Below are positions 12,567 to 24,411 of a stretch of DNA of 64,000 bases, piece by piece. The notes under the pieces are model-generated. The model had not been told where the DNA came from. It saw only the letters and a list, made by a program, of their open reading frames with translations, and searched no databases. This DNA comes from Bombardia bombarda (lineage: Eukaryota > Ascomycota > Sordariomycetes > Sordariales > Lasiosphaeriaceae). The stretch lies in the NCBI GenBank assembly GCA_030512295.1, contig JAULSR010000001.1, positions 7,339,001 to 7,403,000 of the forward strand, written 5' to 3'. The translations under genes and the position numbers were made by a program. Position 1 is the first letter of the stretch, and each line of letters starts with the position of its first letter.

Positions 12567-14981
12567 GGTGTTTGCATTGTCTCTTTGCCGCGGCGACAGT
12601 AATTCGGTTTTGGTCTTCTGGCGTTTTAGGCGACCGTCGTGGGTTGGAGGCTTTGGCAAGACGTTGTCCTGCTTTTTTACATTGCATATTCTGTTGCCGG
12701 GCGCGGGTTACATTACAGGCACATTGGAGAATTTTCTACATCACATTCTGATACCCGGCGCGCGACGACGGAGCCGAATCGCTTTCATCGATAAAAAGTC
12801 ACATCTTTATTCCCTTCACGCCTCTCGTCGACTTCCGACCTCTTCAGACTTCCTTGTCTGCTTGTGCCTAGCACACGGAGCTCGCCGAAATGGACCATAA
12901 TGGGCGACAATGTCGTGACGTTCATGACAGCCTTGTTGGTTTCGACTATATCGGCAACAGTCGTCCTTTATTAATGAGTTTGGTTCCCTCCGGTATACGG
13001 TTCAGTAATTTTTCCAATCACTGGCGTTTTTCGTTTCTTTCCTGGATCTTCAATACCATGACTTTCCATGCAGACCCCGCTTCTTAGACTCGACAGCACC
13101 ATTACCTTTCAACGACCTCAACCTTCAGAAACTTACGTCTATCCACTCACCTTTCAGATTTGGAAAACAGTGTGTGGATGGCTGGGCATGTTTGTCGACT
13201 GCCTTTTCGGTCTCGATGTCCGGTCGAGCGTCCTGATTCGTCAGAGTTAGAGTTGCCGACTTTCTACGTTTTCCCGCAACAGAGGTTTTCGCTGTTGGTG
13301 CTTTCACCCTCGCCATAGCTTTGGCTGGGGAGCTAATGTGGGCGAACGGGCGACTGGCGTTCATAACTACCTTGGCTGTGTTCAATTCTCCTGTTCGAAC
13401 GCGACAGACTGCGCGTTGTGGATGGAGAATAGCAGACCAAGGCGTTCGAGACGGTCATTGCTGGGCGTGTGCGAGATCAAAAAGGATCATCTTTGACATT
13501 TTCTTTTTCATGATGCAAAAAGTTTGCAGGGGACGGGTACATATTTGGTGCTATTTCACGATTGCAATTGTTTTTCTGCAGGTTGGGGGTTGCACGGGGA
13601 AAAGTCGGGAATTGTGGTGGTCTTAAACGCATTTTTCATGGACAAAAAGGGGGTTATCGGTTTTCTTGCTTTCGTTTTCGTTTTCTTTTTCTCATCCTCT
13701 TCATTGTTATATTTTCCTTTGCATTCGACCCGTTACAAGTTTGGCTTGATCTTCCCCTTGGTATGCTTTTCGACTGGTTTCAGTTGTTGTTGGGCATGAA
13801 CAGGAGTGAGTGACTAGCTGATGAGCATGTAGCTTATATTTCTTCTTGTTCACGATGATGGGGGCTAGATGATTCTTCATTCAGGCGGGGGGGCATTCGG
13901 CAAATCATAGTAGAGCGGTGTGGGGATTGGGATCGGGTCACGTTTGCTTTGTTTTTTTCTTGTTGGCTGCGTTTAATTTGTTCCTCGGCACGACAGAAGC
14001 GGCCTTGTTTTCCTTTCTCCTCTTTTACTTCTTGTTTCCCCCATTTCATCCTCACGATTTTACGAGTTCCGAGAGAACAAACAGGTAGACAAGAGAACGG
14101 GGTTGTAAACCGAATAAGGGTTTCAGGAAAAAAGGGATACCTAGGCAAATGGTTGGGTGGGCGGTGGCAAGAAATTTGGAGAGCCTCGTTAGGGACAAAA
14201 AAAGGTGGCAAGTTTGGCCGCTGTTCTCGCCCAGCAGCGGATGCTTCCATTGACGAGGCATGCGATACCACGGAGAGAGAGTATTTGGGATTGCCGGCCA
14301 GCATCGGTATCGTCTGCCGTTACTGGCAAATTGGTGTAAATGGCAAGCCGAGGGGGGTTTTTTGGGGTTGTCGATATTGGTGGAAAGTTTTTGCGCCATT
14401 CATCAGTCAGCTTAGCCTCCTAGCGTATAACAGATGCAGAAACAAAAAACACAAACAAAAATAAATAAGTCATAATATTTAGCACAAACCTTGCAAACCG
14501 TTCATTCTGAAGTTGTATCCTCAAGTGATATTTTTGTGACATTTGCTGTGAAGGGTGATGGATGGTTGTTAAAGCTGTCAGCTGTGACACAATAAATAGC
14601 ATTGTCCAATCATGGCAGAATTTGAGGTACCGCGGCCCCACATGTCTCGGGCGGGACGTCAAGCTCAGGTAAGGTGATTCGGTGAGCATGCGACTTTCCA
14701 TGTCACCGACAAACCTCAACCAAGCCTCGATCAGATATAACAACCTCTGATTTTCAGGCACAAGCTTTGGTCATTTGCTTCGATTGGTGTTGGCAATCAC
14801 AATCCGTGACAGAATATTAGCCGGACACTTACTTTTGCTCATATCCCGAATCCTTTTGTGCTTCGTTCTCTCATTTGCGCGCGCCCATCTCGCCTCGTCT
14901 TATACTGGGTGGAAAGAGACATCTTCTGGGAGAACACTACACTGGGAAGTAGGGAATTGGCGTTAGCCGAGAGGAGAAGCG
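12567..14981. other. Intergenic region, no gene seen
   Basis: About 2.4 kb between two plus-strand genes. The first part is T-rich in the manner of a 3-prime untranslated region. The last few hundred bases would be the promoter and leader of the FAM192A/Fyv6-like gene. No frame here has a recognisable domain. Confidence 0.5.
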
Positions 14982-15088
14982 ATGTCGTCCCGCTTCGTCT
15001 CGGCCGGCTCATTCGCCCTCGCCCCCAATGGCGAGGCAACAACCGTGCCTGTGCCCACGCCAGCATCATCTTCATCGTCGACAGCATT

Positions 15089-15119
<31 letters not shown>

Positions 15120-16004
15120 ACCTCCAAACCCACAACCGCAACAATCACACACACACCAACCACAGCTGATCCTGCTCCCGCTTCTACTGCTATCACCGCC
15201 ACCCCAGCACCATCCTCAGCTCCACCAGCACAACCACCAGCAACCCCGCCCATCGACGCCAAAACCCAGGAATGGCTCGAAGTCTCCAAGCAGCTCGAGG
15301 CCGACCGCCGCCGCCGCGACGAGGCCCGCCAGGCTGCTGCCGCCGGCGCCGGCCAGGAGAAGAGCCTGTTCGAGGTGCTGCAGGCCAACAAAGCCGCCAA
15401 GCAGGCGGCGTTTGACGAGGCCAGCCGGCTGAGCAACCAGTTCCGGGCGCTGGACGACGACGAGATTGATTTCCTCGAGAGCGTGCGGGAGACGAGGCGG
15501 GCGGAGGAGGAGAGGCTGAGGAGGGAGACGGAGGAGGGCTTGCGGGCTTTTCGGAGGGCGCAGGGAGGTGATAGGGAAGGTCACGAGAGAGATGGCAACG
15601 ATGATGATGAATATGATGATGATGATGGGGAGGAGGGATTGGTGAATTTTGGTGGTGGGAGTGGGAGGAGGAAACGGAGGCGGCACGGGGCGGTGGGGGA
15701 GAAGAGGAGGTTGTTGGGGTTGGGCGTGGTTGGGGTGAAGAAGAAGAGGAGGATGAGTGAGGATGAGGGTGGGGGTGGAGTCGAGGGGGAGGTGGGAGAG
15801 GGTGGGAAGAAGGGGGTGGTGGTGGGTGGTGGTGTAGGGGGGGAGGAAAGGAAGAAGGCTGTGGCAGAAGTGACGGCGAATTCTGAAACGAAAACGGCAG
15901 CTTCTGCTTCTGCTGCTGCTGCTGCTGCATCGCCGCTACCTAGCAAGCCAAAGGGGCTCGGTGGGCTTTTGGATTATGGCTCGTCGGATGATGACGATGA
16001 CTGA
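14982..16004 (+). CDS. FAM192A/Fyv6 (NIP30 N-terminal domain) nuclear protein
   Basis: Single exon, 340 residues. After an N-terminal Ala/Thr/Pro-rich region (residues about 15-85, including a run of Ala codons) comes the family block at about 88-190: TQEWLEVSKQLEADRRRRDE, then KSLFEVLQANKAAKQAAF, SNQFRALDDDEIDFLESV and a Glu/Arg-rich helix. This matches the NIP30/FAM192A domain, whose members include human PSME3IP1 and yeast Fyv6, a second-step spliceosome factor. The C-terminal half is charged and Gly-rich, and the protein ends in GLLDYGSSDDDDD, a terminal motif typical of the family. The basic clusters (GRRKRRRH, KKKRRM) look like nuclear localisation signals. It is convergent with TIM54. 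Confidence 0.85.
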
Positions 16005-16709
16005 GCCCCACTTACTGAGGCTGTTGGAAGACCTGTCACTCAAATTCAATATTTAACTTAGAAGACGATCTGAAGCTGGGCAACTTGGGAAGTGGTGACA
16101 GCTCTTTCATCGCTGTGGGACGTTATTTGCAGTGGCGGTGGGTGTTTAACGACCTCTCCCCTTTCCCGCCTGGTATACCATAACGCAGATAATATCATGC
16201 CGTAAAGTGTATACATGCATACATAGAGCGTGCCGTACTGTCTACCCAAGCATGGATGGTTTGTTAAGGGGGGAAAAGCTGAGTACAAACATATCTCAGT
16301 TTGCGTTAAGCAATCTGTCGCCTCAATGTCAAAAATTGGTGGTATATATTGTACATAGTATATTTACCTTAGTTATATAAGAGGAGTCTCATTTTATCTA
16401 TTTACATGAAGCCCGCCGTCCGTCTATTATGCAGGCCGTCGCTGCCGTCGCCCACTTGCCAATCCCATCCCCGTCCCGGTCCGCGCCCGCCGTTTTAACG
16501 ACCTATCAATAAATATATACAAAAACAACCTCCCGTTGCTCGTCCGGCTGGTGGGCAGAGTCAAATTTCTGCGACACCACCACAGACGATGACGACCAAC
16601 TATTGTACAATATACACATCTCCCGCACCACACCACGCCTCACACACCAGATAAAGTGGTATCACCCCCTCTTGTCCCAGTCAGTATATCTCATTCCTGT
16701 CCCGCTCAC
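16005..16709. other. 3-prime regions of two convergent genes
   Basis: AT-richer spacer between the stop codons of the FAM192A/Fyv6-like gene (+) and TIM54 (-). It contains TATATA-like and AATAAAT-like stretches around 16340-16380 and 16505-16515 that could serve in polyadenylation. No gene seen. Confidence 0.5.
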
Positions 16710-18166
16710 TCAATCCACATCCTTATCCTCCGATGGCACAAGCGGCTTCTTCACAAACTGCCCCCTGCCCCACCTCCAAACCTGCCTCAGCTTCCCTTTA
16801 GTCCACCCCTCCACCTCCTCCTCCGGCACGACAATCTGCCTCGCGCGAGCCTCGTCCTCGGGCAATATCTCAAACCTGCGCATGTGCGTGGCGATCCTGG
16901 GATCCAGCACAATCGGCTTGGACCAGACCTTCTCGGTCGTCTCGGACGGCTCGTCGCCCTCCTTGGGCGGCTTGTCCTCCTTCCAGACGCTCTTGAGCCA
17001 GTCCTTCTCCTCGCCGGCGAGCTCGCGCACCTGCTCGTACTCCAGGCGGTCCGACGAGTCGAGCTCGGGGTAAGGGGACTGGCGGAACTCGCGGTAGGTG
17101 CAGAGGCAGACGGCGGCGACCTCGCGGCCGATGTCGTCGGCGAGGGCGCGGCGGTTAAAGAAGCGGTAAAGGCGAAGCGGCGTGTTGAGGAAGCCGAGGA
17201 TGTGCGGCTCGCAAATGGGGGCCACGGGGCCGAGCTCTGCGGGGATGGTGGGCGGGAGGGAGGAGGATGGGTAGTCGGCGGGGGTGTTGTAGGGCTTGGG
17301 TTGGAGGGGGCGCTTGGGCTTGGGGGTTTCTTCTTCGGGATTCTTTTCTCCTTCTGCTGCGACTGCTGGCTTGTCCTCTGCCGGCGTGTCTTGTGGCGCT
17401 GAGCCGTCCTCGGGGGAGAGCTGGGCGTCGACGGCGGGGAGGGACTCAGAGGCAGAGGAGGCGGTGGTGGGTTCGGGGGGCGCGGTGAGCGGGCCCAGCC
17501 AGCCCTCGTGCAGACCCCTGATGTACTCCTTCCACGTGTGGCGGCCGATGACGACGTCGCCGCGGACGCCGTCGTACTCCTGGATGCCCTGCGCCTTGCG
17601 ATATTGCTCGATGAACTCGTCCTTTGTGGGCTCGCGGTCTGGGTTCGCGGCATCGTCTTCGCTGGTCTCAGAGGTGCGACGGGCCTTGCGCACGCGCTCG
17701 GCTACGACGGCGCGGACGTCGCCCTCGCGGCGGCCCTGGACAAACTCCCAGTCGAGCCCGCTGGCGGCCAGGATGGGCTTGACGTACTCGGTGTAGTGAT
17801 CTTGGGCAACGCGCAGACCATCGCCGGGGGGCTCGAGAGGTAGATGGTCAGCTTGCGTGGCTGGGCGAGGCCGTTTCCGCCGAGGGGCTCCTTGGATAGG
17901 TGCTCGACTGTGTGGGCCCAGCGGGCCGTGGCCCGCGTCTTCTCCCGGCGGTCGTAGACAATGGCGGCCGTGATGGTGGTTGTGAGGGTCCAGAAGATGG
18001 TCCAGTTGCGCGAGGGGAGCTTGCGAGGGAGGGCGGGGAGACCCAGCATGCGCAGAGCTTGGTTTCGAGGGGGAGGGGGCTTGGAGGCCTTGGCAGCCGG
18101 TGATGGTGCTGCTGCTGCCGCCGTCGGGGCCGCCGGGGGTGGTTGCGGTGGTGTTGGGTCGGCCAT
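16710..18166 (-). CDS. TIM54: Mitochondrial inner-membrane translocase subunit TIM54 (frameshifted in this sequence)
   Basis: Tim54 is a subunit of the TIM22 complex, which inserts carrier proteins into the mitochondrial inner membrane. The N-terminus has a Pro/Ala-rich segment, then LPSRNWTIFWTLTTTITAAI, a single membrane segment at about residues 50-70, followed by VYDRREK and the family block KLTIYLSSPP. There the reading frame breaks: a G6 run on the plus strand at 17826-17831 (C6 in the gene) is one base short of what is needed to continue into GDGLRVAQDHYTEYVKPIL and the rest of the protein, which is intact to the stop at 16710. Neither side contains a plausible intron. The two pieces together give about 484 residues, normal for the family. 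I regard the break as a probable sequencing error, with a real null allele as the alternative. Confidence 0.88.
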
Positions 18167-19670
18167 GATGTTTTGGATGACTGGGATGGTGCTTCGAGGA
18201 GCTACCGTTTAATATCTGATGATGTTTAACGGGAATGTGACGGCATTACGCGTCGCTGCAAGCTTCGTGGAGGGCCTCTGCTGGGCTGGGTGGTGAATGC
18301 TCCACAAGGATTGGCACCGGGCACGAGGGCGAGTGGATGATGAAGGCAGGCAGGTAGGTCCGAGTCGGCGGTCAATTGGCGGTTGGAGGAGCTTTCGTCA
18401 AATTTCCTACCATCGTTAGGGTCTTATCGCGATAAGAACAAGCCAAGCACGGGCCAATCCCGCCGGTTATAGATCGTGAACGGTACATTACTTTTCAATA
18501 ACAGCGCCCTTCTACGAAGTACAACTCAAATATTCTCAGTTGACCTATAGGTTATTATATACGAATTACTTTAATTTCTCTCCCGACATGTTGCCCGTAT
18601 TATCTAAATAGTAGCTATCATGGCTCCCCAATTAACAAATGCAGGAGTCGATGTACCTGGCGGCCATCAGGTCGAATAGCTCAGTAAAAGAAAGGATCGG
18701 TGTCGACGGATGAAGACCTCGGCCGGCATGGCCCCTGAAGGCCCCCCTCCCTAAGACAAGATGGCCTGACGGATGCGACCCCATGCCATGCGAGGCCAGC
18801 GAGGCCAGCGAGGCCAGCGAGGAAGCCATGCTGCATCGACATGGAGCAAAATGCGGTGTCGACGCGCTAATAATTGATTACCTTACTTAGATGCATACAG
18901 TAGCACTTTATTAGCCCTACTTGCGTCCAATTATTGCATGCTGGCGACGTTGGTTGGTAGCTTGGGGGTGCTGGCCGTCAGGGTTACAGGTGAGGCTGCT
19001 AGGGGACAGGTAGGTAGCTTTTGTGTCTGTCTGAGCGGCATCACAAAACATGGGCGCCCCACTAAAGTCTGCCTGGGTCCATACCTATCTTCAATGGAAT
19101 AGTGCTGATTAGTGGCGTTGGCGTAGGTTCCCCAGGCCGGCCGCCTGCATATGGTAGGTCGTTCCGTTTCACCCCTCACCTCCCTCCTTCCCCAGGGTGC
19201 ACCTGCACTTTTTACCTGGAACTCGAACCTGAAGCTGGACGGCAACATTGTGCGGCGAGGCACCTTTTGATCCTGTCTGTAGTTCCATTCTGCATAACAA
19301 GAGGCTCAGACTGAAATCAGACCCTCCTCAGACCCATCTCCTGTCTGCGGTGCCACTTGTGGATGCCACTCGTGGATGCCACTCGTGGATGCGCTCTCTC
19401 CACTACCCGCCCGGCCCTGATACCTGGCCCCCCCCTCCAACCCCCGTTTACCCCCTCCTCGACCGGGACCTTGGACAGACCCTTGTCTGAGGAAAAAGCA
19501 ACCTCCGCCCCTTTCTGCGTGTGCATCTTGCATCTCGCGTGTCCCGACAAGATTGACCTCGACGTACGTCGCTCGTTTGTTTGCATCTGACATCTGCAGA
19601 TCGAGACCATCACCGCATCTCCAATCGTGCGCCTTTGCAGCTGTGCTCTGCACACCAACAACCATCCACC
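18167..19670. other. Divergent promoter region of TIM54 and cot-1
   Basis: 1.5 kb between a minus-strand and a plus-strand start codon. It includes an AT-rich part around 18480-18620 and a GCGAGGCCA repeat near 18798-18822. A GTGGATGCCACTC unit occurs three times near 19358-19390. The last 350 bases are C/T-rich, as expected for the cot-1 leader. No protein gene seen. Confidence 0.5.
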
Positions 19671-21846
19671 ATGGACAACTCCGGCAACCGGCTCTATCTC
19701 AACCTCGGGAACAACAATGATCGACTGGCAGCTCCCAACGACCGCACCTATCCCACCACCCCTTCAACCTTCCCTCAGCCCGTCTTCCCTCCCACCTCGC
19801 AGGCCCAGAGCCAAAACGGCGGTGCCCAGCACCCGCAACAGTCCCAGGGCTACTCGCAGCAACAGCAGCAACAGCAGGCCTATGCACCATCGGGCTACTT
19901 CAACCAGAATAGCCAGCAATACGCGCCCCAGTACTCATCACAGCTGTCTGCTCAGGCCGCTGACTACAGCTCCAACGGTCAGGGTTATGCTCAGGGTCGG
20001 TCCAACACGCCAGGCACCAGAAATGACCCGAATACAGACCTCGCCCATCAGTTTTCGAACCAGAACCTCGGAACTGCTGCTGCCAGGGCCTCGCCCTACA
20101 ACTCCCGCGGACAATCGCCCGCTCAGCGCCCGCGGACCGCAGGAACACCTAACCAAGGCCAGCAGCCCGGCTATCCAGGCTATATAAACGCGCCCCCTAT
20201 GCCCGCTCCGGCCGCCCCCCAGCTCGAGTTTGCCCCCGCCCCTGAGCGCAACCCGGATAGATATGGCTCCAACGTAAACAACAACCAGAAGAAGTGCTCC
20301 CAGCTGGCTTCCGACTTTTTCAAGGACAGTGTCAAGCGTGCCAGAGAGCGGAACCAGAGGTGAGTCACCTCTACTTGCTAGCCCCGTCCCTTGTATACAC
20401 GCGCTGACATAAATACCTTTCCTCTATCCAGACAGAGCGAGATGGAGCTGAAGCTGGCTGAGACTACAGACCCCCGTCGTCGCGAATTGATCTGGTCCAC
20501 TGGTGGCAGGAAGGAGGGCTCATATCTGCGCTTCTTGAGAACCAAGGACAAGCCCGAGAACTACTCCACCGTGAAGATTATCGGAAAGGGAGCGTTCGGC
20601 GAGGTTAAGCTGGTGCAAAAGAAGAACGATGGCAAGGTCTACGCCATGAAGTCTCTGATCAAGACGGAGATGTTTAAGAAGGACCAGCTTGCTCATGTGC
20701 GAGCTGAGCGAGATATTTTGGCTGAATCTGATAGTCCATGGGTTGTCAAGCTGTACACCACCTTCCAGGATGTTAACTTTCTCTACATGCTCATGGAGTT
20801 TCTGCCCGGCGGCGATCTCATGACTATGTTGATCAAGTATGAGATTTTCTCGGAGGATATTACGCGATTTTACATAGCTGAAATCGTGCTGGCGATCGAG
20901 GCGGTTCACAAATTGGGGTTCATCCACAGGTACGTGTTTCTGTAGATGGCAAGCGCATTTTATATTGGCCGAAGCTAACTGTGTTCGTAGAGATATCAAG
21001 CCAGATAATATTCTCCTCGACAGGGGCGGCCACGTCAAGTTGACAGATTTCGGCTTGTCGACGGGCTTCCACAAGCTCCATGACAACAATTACTACTCGC
21101 AGCTCCTGCAAGGAAAGTCGACCAAGCCGCGTGATAACCGGCACTCGATCGCCATCGACCAAATCAATTTGACCGTAAGCAACCGAGCTCAGATTAACGA
21201 CTGGAGGCGATCAAGGAGATTGATGGCCTACTCTACCGTTGGAACGCCCGACTACATTGCTCCCGAGATTTTTACAGGCCATGGTTACTCGTTCGACTGC
21301 GATTGGTGGTCACTTGGAACAATCATGTTCGAGTGCCTGGTTGGCTGGCCCCCATTCTGTGCCGAGGACAGTCACGATACGTACCGTAAGATTGTCAACT
21401 GGAGACAATCGCTCTACTTCCCCGACGACATCCAGCTTGGCATTGAGGCCGAGAATCTGATCCGAAGGTTAGACAGAATCTCCTAGTGTTACCTGCTTTG
21501 ATCTATCTGCTAACTGATTGTATCTAGTCTCATCTGCAACACCGAGAACCGCCTAGGACGCAGCGGAGCACATGAGATCAAGGGTCACTCCTTTTTCCGC
21601 GGTGTCGAGTTTGACAGCCTGCGCCGTATCCGCGCGCCATTCGAACCGCGACTGACGTCTGCCATTGACACGACATACTTCCCGACGGACGAGATCGACC
21701 AGACGGATAACGCAACGGTGCTCAAGGCCCAGCAGGCTGCCAGAACCGCCACGGGCGCCCCGGCAGGACAGCCTGAAGAAAGTCCTGAGATGAGCCTGCC
21801 GTTCATTGGGTACACGTTCAAGCGGTTCGATAACAACTTTCGGTGA
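19671..21846 (+). CDS. cot-1: COT-1 / NDR-family serine-threonine protein kinase
   Basis: Four exons: 19671-20359, 20432-20929, 20991-21467 and 21528-21846, giving 660 residues with all phases closing. COT-1 (Cbk1/Orb6 orthologue) acts with a MOB2-type partner in polarised hyphal growth. Residues 1-215 are Gln/Pro/Ser-rich and start with the conserved MDNSGNRLYLNLG. Next is the basic MOB-binding region (FKDSVKRARERNQRQSEMEL, about 215-240), then the kinase domain: GKGAFGEV near 280, AMKSL lysine, HRDIKPDN at 395-402 and DFGLSTGF. An NDR-specific basic insert precedes the activation motif AYSTVGTPDYIAPEIF. The C-terminal hydrophobic motif FIGYTFKRF is present near the end. All catalytic residues are visible. 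I chose the ATG that gives the conserved N-terminus. Confidence 0.95.
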
Positions 21847-23065
21847 TTGCCATTACCCCGAAACACACTCGGGGACTTGAGGGGTTATCGCTTTCTTCTC
21901 CTGTTGATGTTGCTTGGCACAACACACGCACTCACTTATTGGTTAGACGTAGCCCAAATGTTTGTGAAAGACGCGTACACCCGCTTGCTCTCACTGCTTT
22001 GCATTGGACGGACAGGCGAGCGAGCGATATATGATGGCAATGAACATGTTGGCGAGACATGATAGAAATGACGAGACCAGATGAAGGAGGGGGGAGGGGG
22101 GGGGGGGGGGGGGGGGGCGTATCGACGACGCTGTGAATGGATGAGGGAAGGGGGGGTTTTGTTTTGGCCATTTTGTTATATGAGGGGATCTCCTCAGTTA
22201 TAAAGATAAGAGGGAGTGAAAATATTAACTGCTGGGCATAGCGTGTGTTTACTGCAAAGAGAAAAAGAAGGGAGTGTTGTTGGAAGATGGAGAAAGAGGA
22301 AGAAGCACAAGAGAAGAAGAAGAATCGGCTTGGCATAGAGTTGGTGGGGACGGAGGGAGGTATATCGAGCGTAAGTAACTTGGGTGATTTCGACCATCTC
22401 TTGACGAGATTGCCTGTCTTGTCTAACGGGGCAGGGCACGAGTACTATCTTGCACATACGCGAATAATAAATCTTGCTGTCAGTCACTTGGCACTGGGGG
22501 TTTTATATTGCATGCACACAGCTGTCGTGTATATTTGTGATTTTTGCGTTTTTAGGTTTCTTGATGGCTTGCTGCTATTTATTATTCAGTTGTGTATCTG
22601 TTCTGCCCGAGTTGCTAATCAGATTGTCAGCGAAGGTGGCCAGGTCGAACGATTGACTGCCTGTGTTGTTGTGTCGCCTTACTTTCTCATCTCTCTTTTT
22701 CCCTGCGTGTCTGCATTTTGACTTAAGCTCCCTCTTTCCCGAAAATCATCGAGACCCGTGACTCTGAATATCTCATGCGAGTAGAACAGACCTGACCTGA
22801 TCTGACCCAGAGGTATATAAGTTGTCCTTCAACCGTCACTCTCTCTCGTCTGTGGCCTGTCTGTTTTATACAGATCGTTTCTGTCAAGTACATATGGACG
22901 TTTCGATAATTGATCGCCCGTCCATGGGAAATCTCCCACCCTCAGTGTGCTTCCCATCCCCTCCACTCCAATGCCATGACATCTTGTCTTTCTCTGTCGT
23001 TGTCCCTGTTGTTGCTGTTTCTTCCTCCCTTCTATCTCCACCAGCCCCTCAACCCCTCAACCCCC
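21847..23065. other. 3-prime regions between convergent cot-1 and SF3a2
   Basis: 1.2 kb with no protein gene. It holds the G22 run (annotated separately), a purine-rich GAAGAAGAAG stretch near 22260-22330 and T-rich sequence at 22500-22720. These are consistent with long 3-prime untranslated regions from both sides. Confidence 0.5.
22096..22117 (+). repeat. Homopolymer of 22 G
   Basis: An uninterrupted G22 run, preceded by GGAGGGGGGA, lies 250 bp past the cot-1 stop codon, probably inside its 3-prime untranslated region. Its length is likely to be unstable and hard to sequence. As RNA it could form a G-quadruplex. Confidence 0.9.
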
Positions 23066-23818
23066 TCACCGCCTCCCCGTCAACCCCGGCGCGGCATTAA
23101 ACCGCTCCTCCCGCTCCGTCATAAACATAATCTGCACCCAATAATCCTTCGAATCCGGATCCCAAAAGCTAAATTGCCGATCCTCGCGCTTATCTAGCTC
23201 TCGCGCGGGGATCTTGAACCCGCACGTCTCGTACGGCTCCGCCGCCACGAGCAAGTACTGGAAGTTCCGATCGGGCTCCTCCACCCGCTGCGAGAACGCG
23301 CTCATGACCTGCCACTTGGGCGTCACGCCGACGGCGATATCGGGGAACTGCAACTGGAAGAGCAGGCCCTGCTGGCGCGTGAGCGGGTCGCGCACCTTGG
23401 TGATCTTGTAGCCGGGGCGGCCGATCTTGACGACGTTGCGGCGGGGGCCCGCGCCAGCCCCGCCCAGGCCGAGGGCGGCGAAGCCGGCGCCGACGACGCC
23501 GAGGGGCAGGCCGGTCTGCGGGTCGACGTCGCCGGACTTGCCTTCCTTCTGCTCGCGGGCGGCGCGGCGGGCGAGGTTGGTCTGGTGCTTCTTGCCTTGG
23601 GTGTGCGCGAGGTAGGAGCCGTCGTTTTGGTGCACGGTCAGGCAGAGGCGGCACTCGAAGGAGCCGAGGTGGTTCTTGAAGATGTAGGGGTCCTTGTCGA
23701 GGTCGATGGTCTCGAGGGCGAGCTTGCGCAGGCGCTCGCGGCGGTCGGCGTTGGTGGCCGAGTGGGAGGCTACACCGCCGCCGCCGAATTTGGAGCCGGC
23801 GCGGTTTTGGTAGTCCAT
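23066..23818 (-). CDS. prp11: Splicing factor 3A subunit 2 (SF3a66 / Prp11)
   Basis: Single exon of 250 residues from the ATG at 23818 (MDYQNRAGSKFGGGG). It is a subunit of SF3a in the U2 snRNP, which helps recognise the branch site. Residues about 48-80 form the matrin/U1-type C2H2 zinc finger (CRLCLTVHQNDGSYLAHTQG followed by KKHQTN), flanked by SFECRLCL and NLARRAAREQ. The C-terminal half carries the family signature of SF3a2 (KIGRPGYKITKVRDP, GLLFQLQFPDI, WDPDSKDYWVQ). The length and the absence of the long Pro-rich tail of the animal protein are normal for fungi. The frame stays open upstream of the ATG, but that part lacks family features. Confidence 0.93.
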   Translation of the reverse strand: MDYQNRAGSKFGGGGVASHSATNADRRERLRKLALETIDLDKDPYIFKNHLGSFECRLCLTVHQNDGSYLAHTQGKKHQTNLARRAAREQKEGKSGDVDPQTGLPLGVVGAGFAALGLGGAGAGPRRNVVKIGRPGYKITKVRDPLTRQQGLLFQLQFPDIAVGVTPKWQVMSAFSQRVEEPDRNFQYLLVAAEPYETCGFKIPARELDKREDRQFSFWDPDSKDYWVQIMFMTEREERFNAAPGLTGRR

Positions 23819-24411
23819 TTTTTGGGTGTTTTGGTGGCTGTTGAGGTTGTGGTGATGGGTGTGGACTTTGGTGATGGGTGGTGTTGGTTGATGATTGATG
23901 GTTTGAATGCGGGTGCGATGCGATGCGAGACGAGACGCGACAGACCAAACCAAATTCTAGGTTCAGGGTTGAGTGTGGCAAAGTGAGCCCAAAAATCCCG
24001 ATGGTCAGGGTTAGAGGTGGAGGTGTAACCGCTAGTAACTAAACCTTGATCTTGGATTCACAAGCAGCATGTACAAGCTTTACAGACCGTTCAGGCACTG
24101 ATTCTACACTGCATAGAGGATCCTATCTCGTTTTTCATCGTGCACAAATCGAACATTGTGTTGATATCGTGTTTCAAAGCCATACATGATACTTCACTCA
24201 CCAGCCAGTCAGTGCCAGAGCTACCAGACGATCAGGTGGAGCTCCATTCCCCCTAAGAACAATCGAGAGCAGCGCCAGATAGCCCTGTAACCCAGTGGCT
24301 GGATTGCGGGGTTCCGACCCCCGACCCCGAGGGCGTCTACCTTGGGGACAAGACGACGACAAGACGACGACAAGACAACGAAATCCTCAATATTGTCGGT
24401 CGGCTTTGGTC
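23819..24411. promoter_or_regulatory. Divergent promoter of SF3a2 and the CoA-transferase gene
   Basis: 593 bp between two start codons pointing apart. A short GACGACAA tandem (about 24353-24378) lies just upstream of the CoA-transferase start. No coding sequence seen. Sharing of regulatory elements is inferred from the arrangement only. Confidence 0.4.

Noticed and set aside
15193..15930. 245-codon minus-strand frame rich in Pro, Ser and His
   Set aside because: It is the complement of the repetitive coding sequence of the FAM192A/Fyv6-like gene, whose domain is recognisable in the other frame.
16787..17653. 288-codon minus-strand frame in the TIM54 region
   Set aside because: A shifted frame inside TIM54; only the other frame gives the family sequence.
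24295..24330. tRNA-like GGGGTTCCGACCCC stretch
   Set aside because: No A box, anticodon arm or acceptor stem can be drawn around it, and it lies just upstream of the CoA-transferase start.
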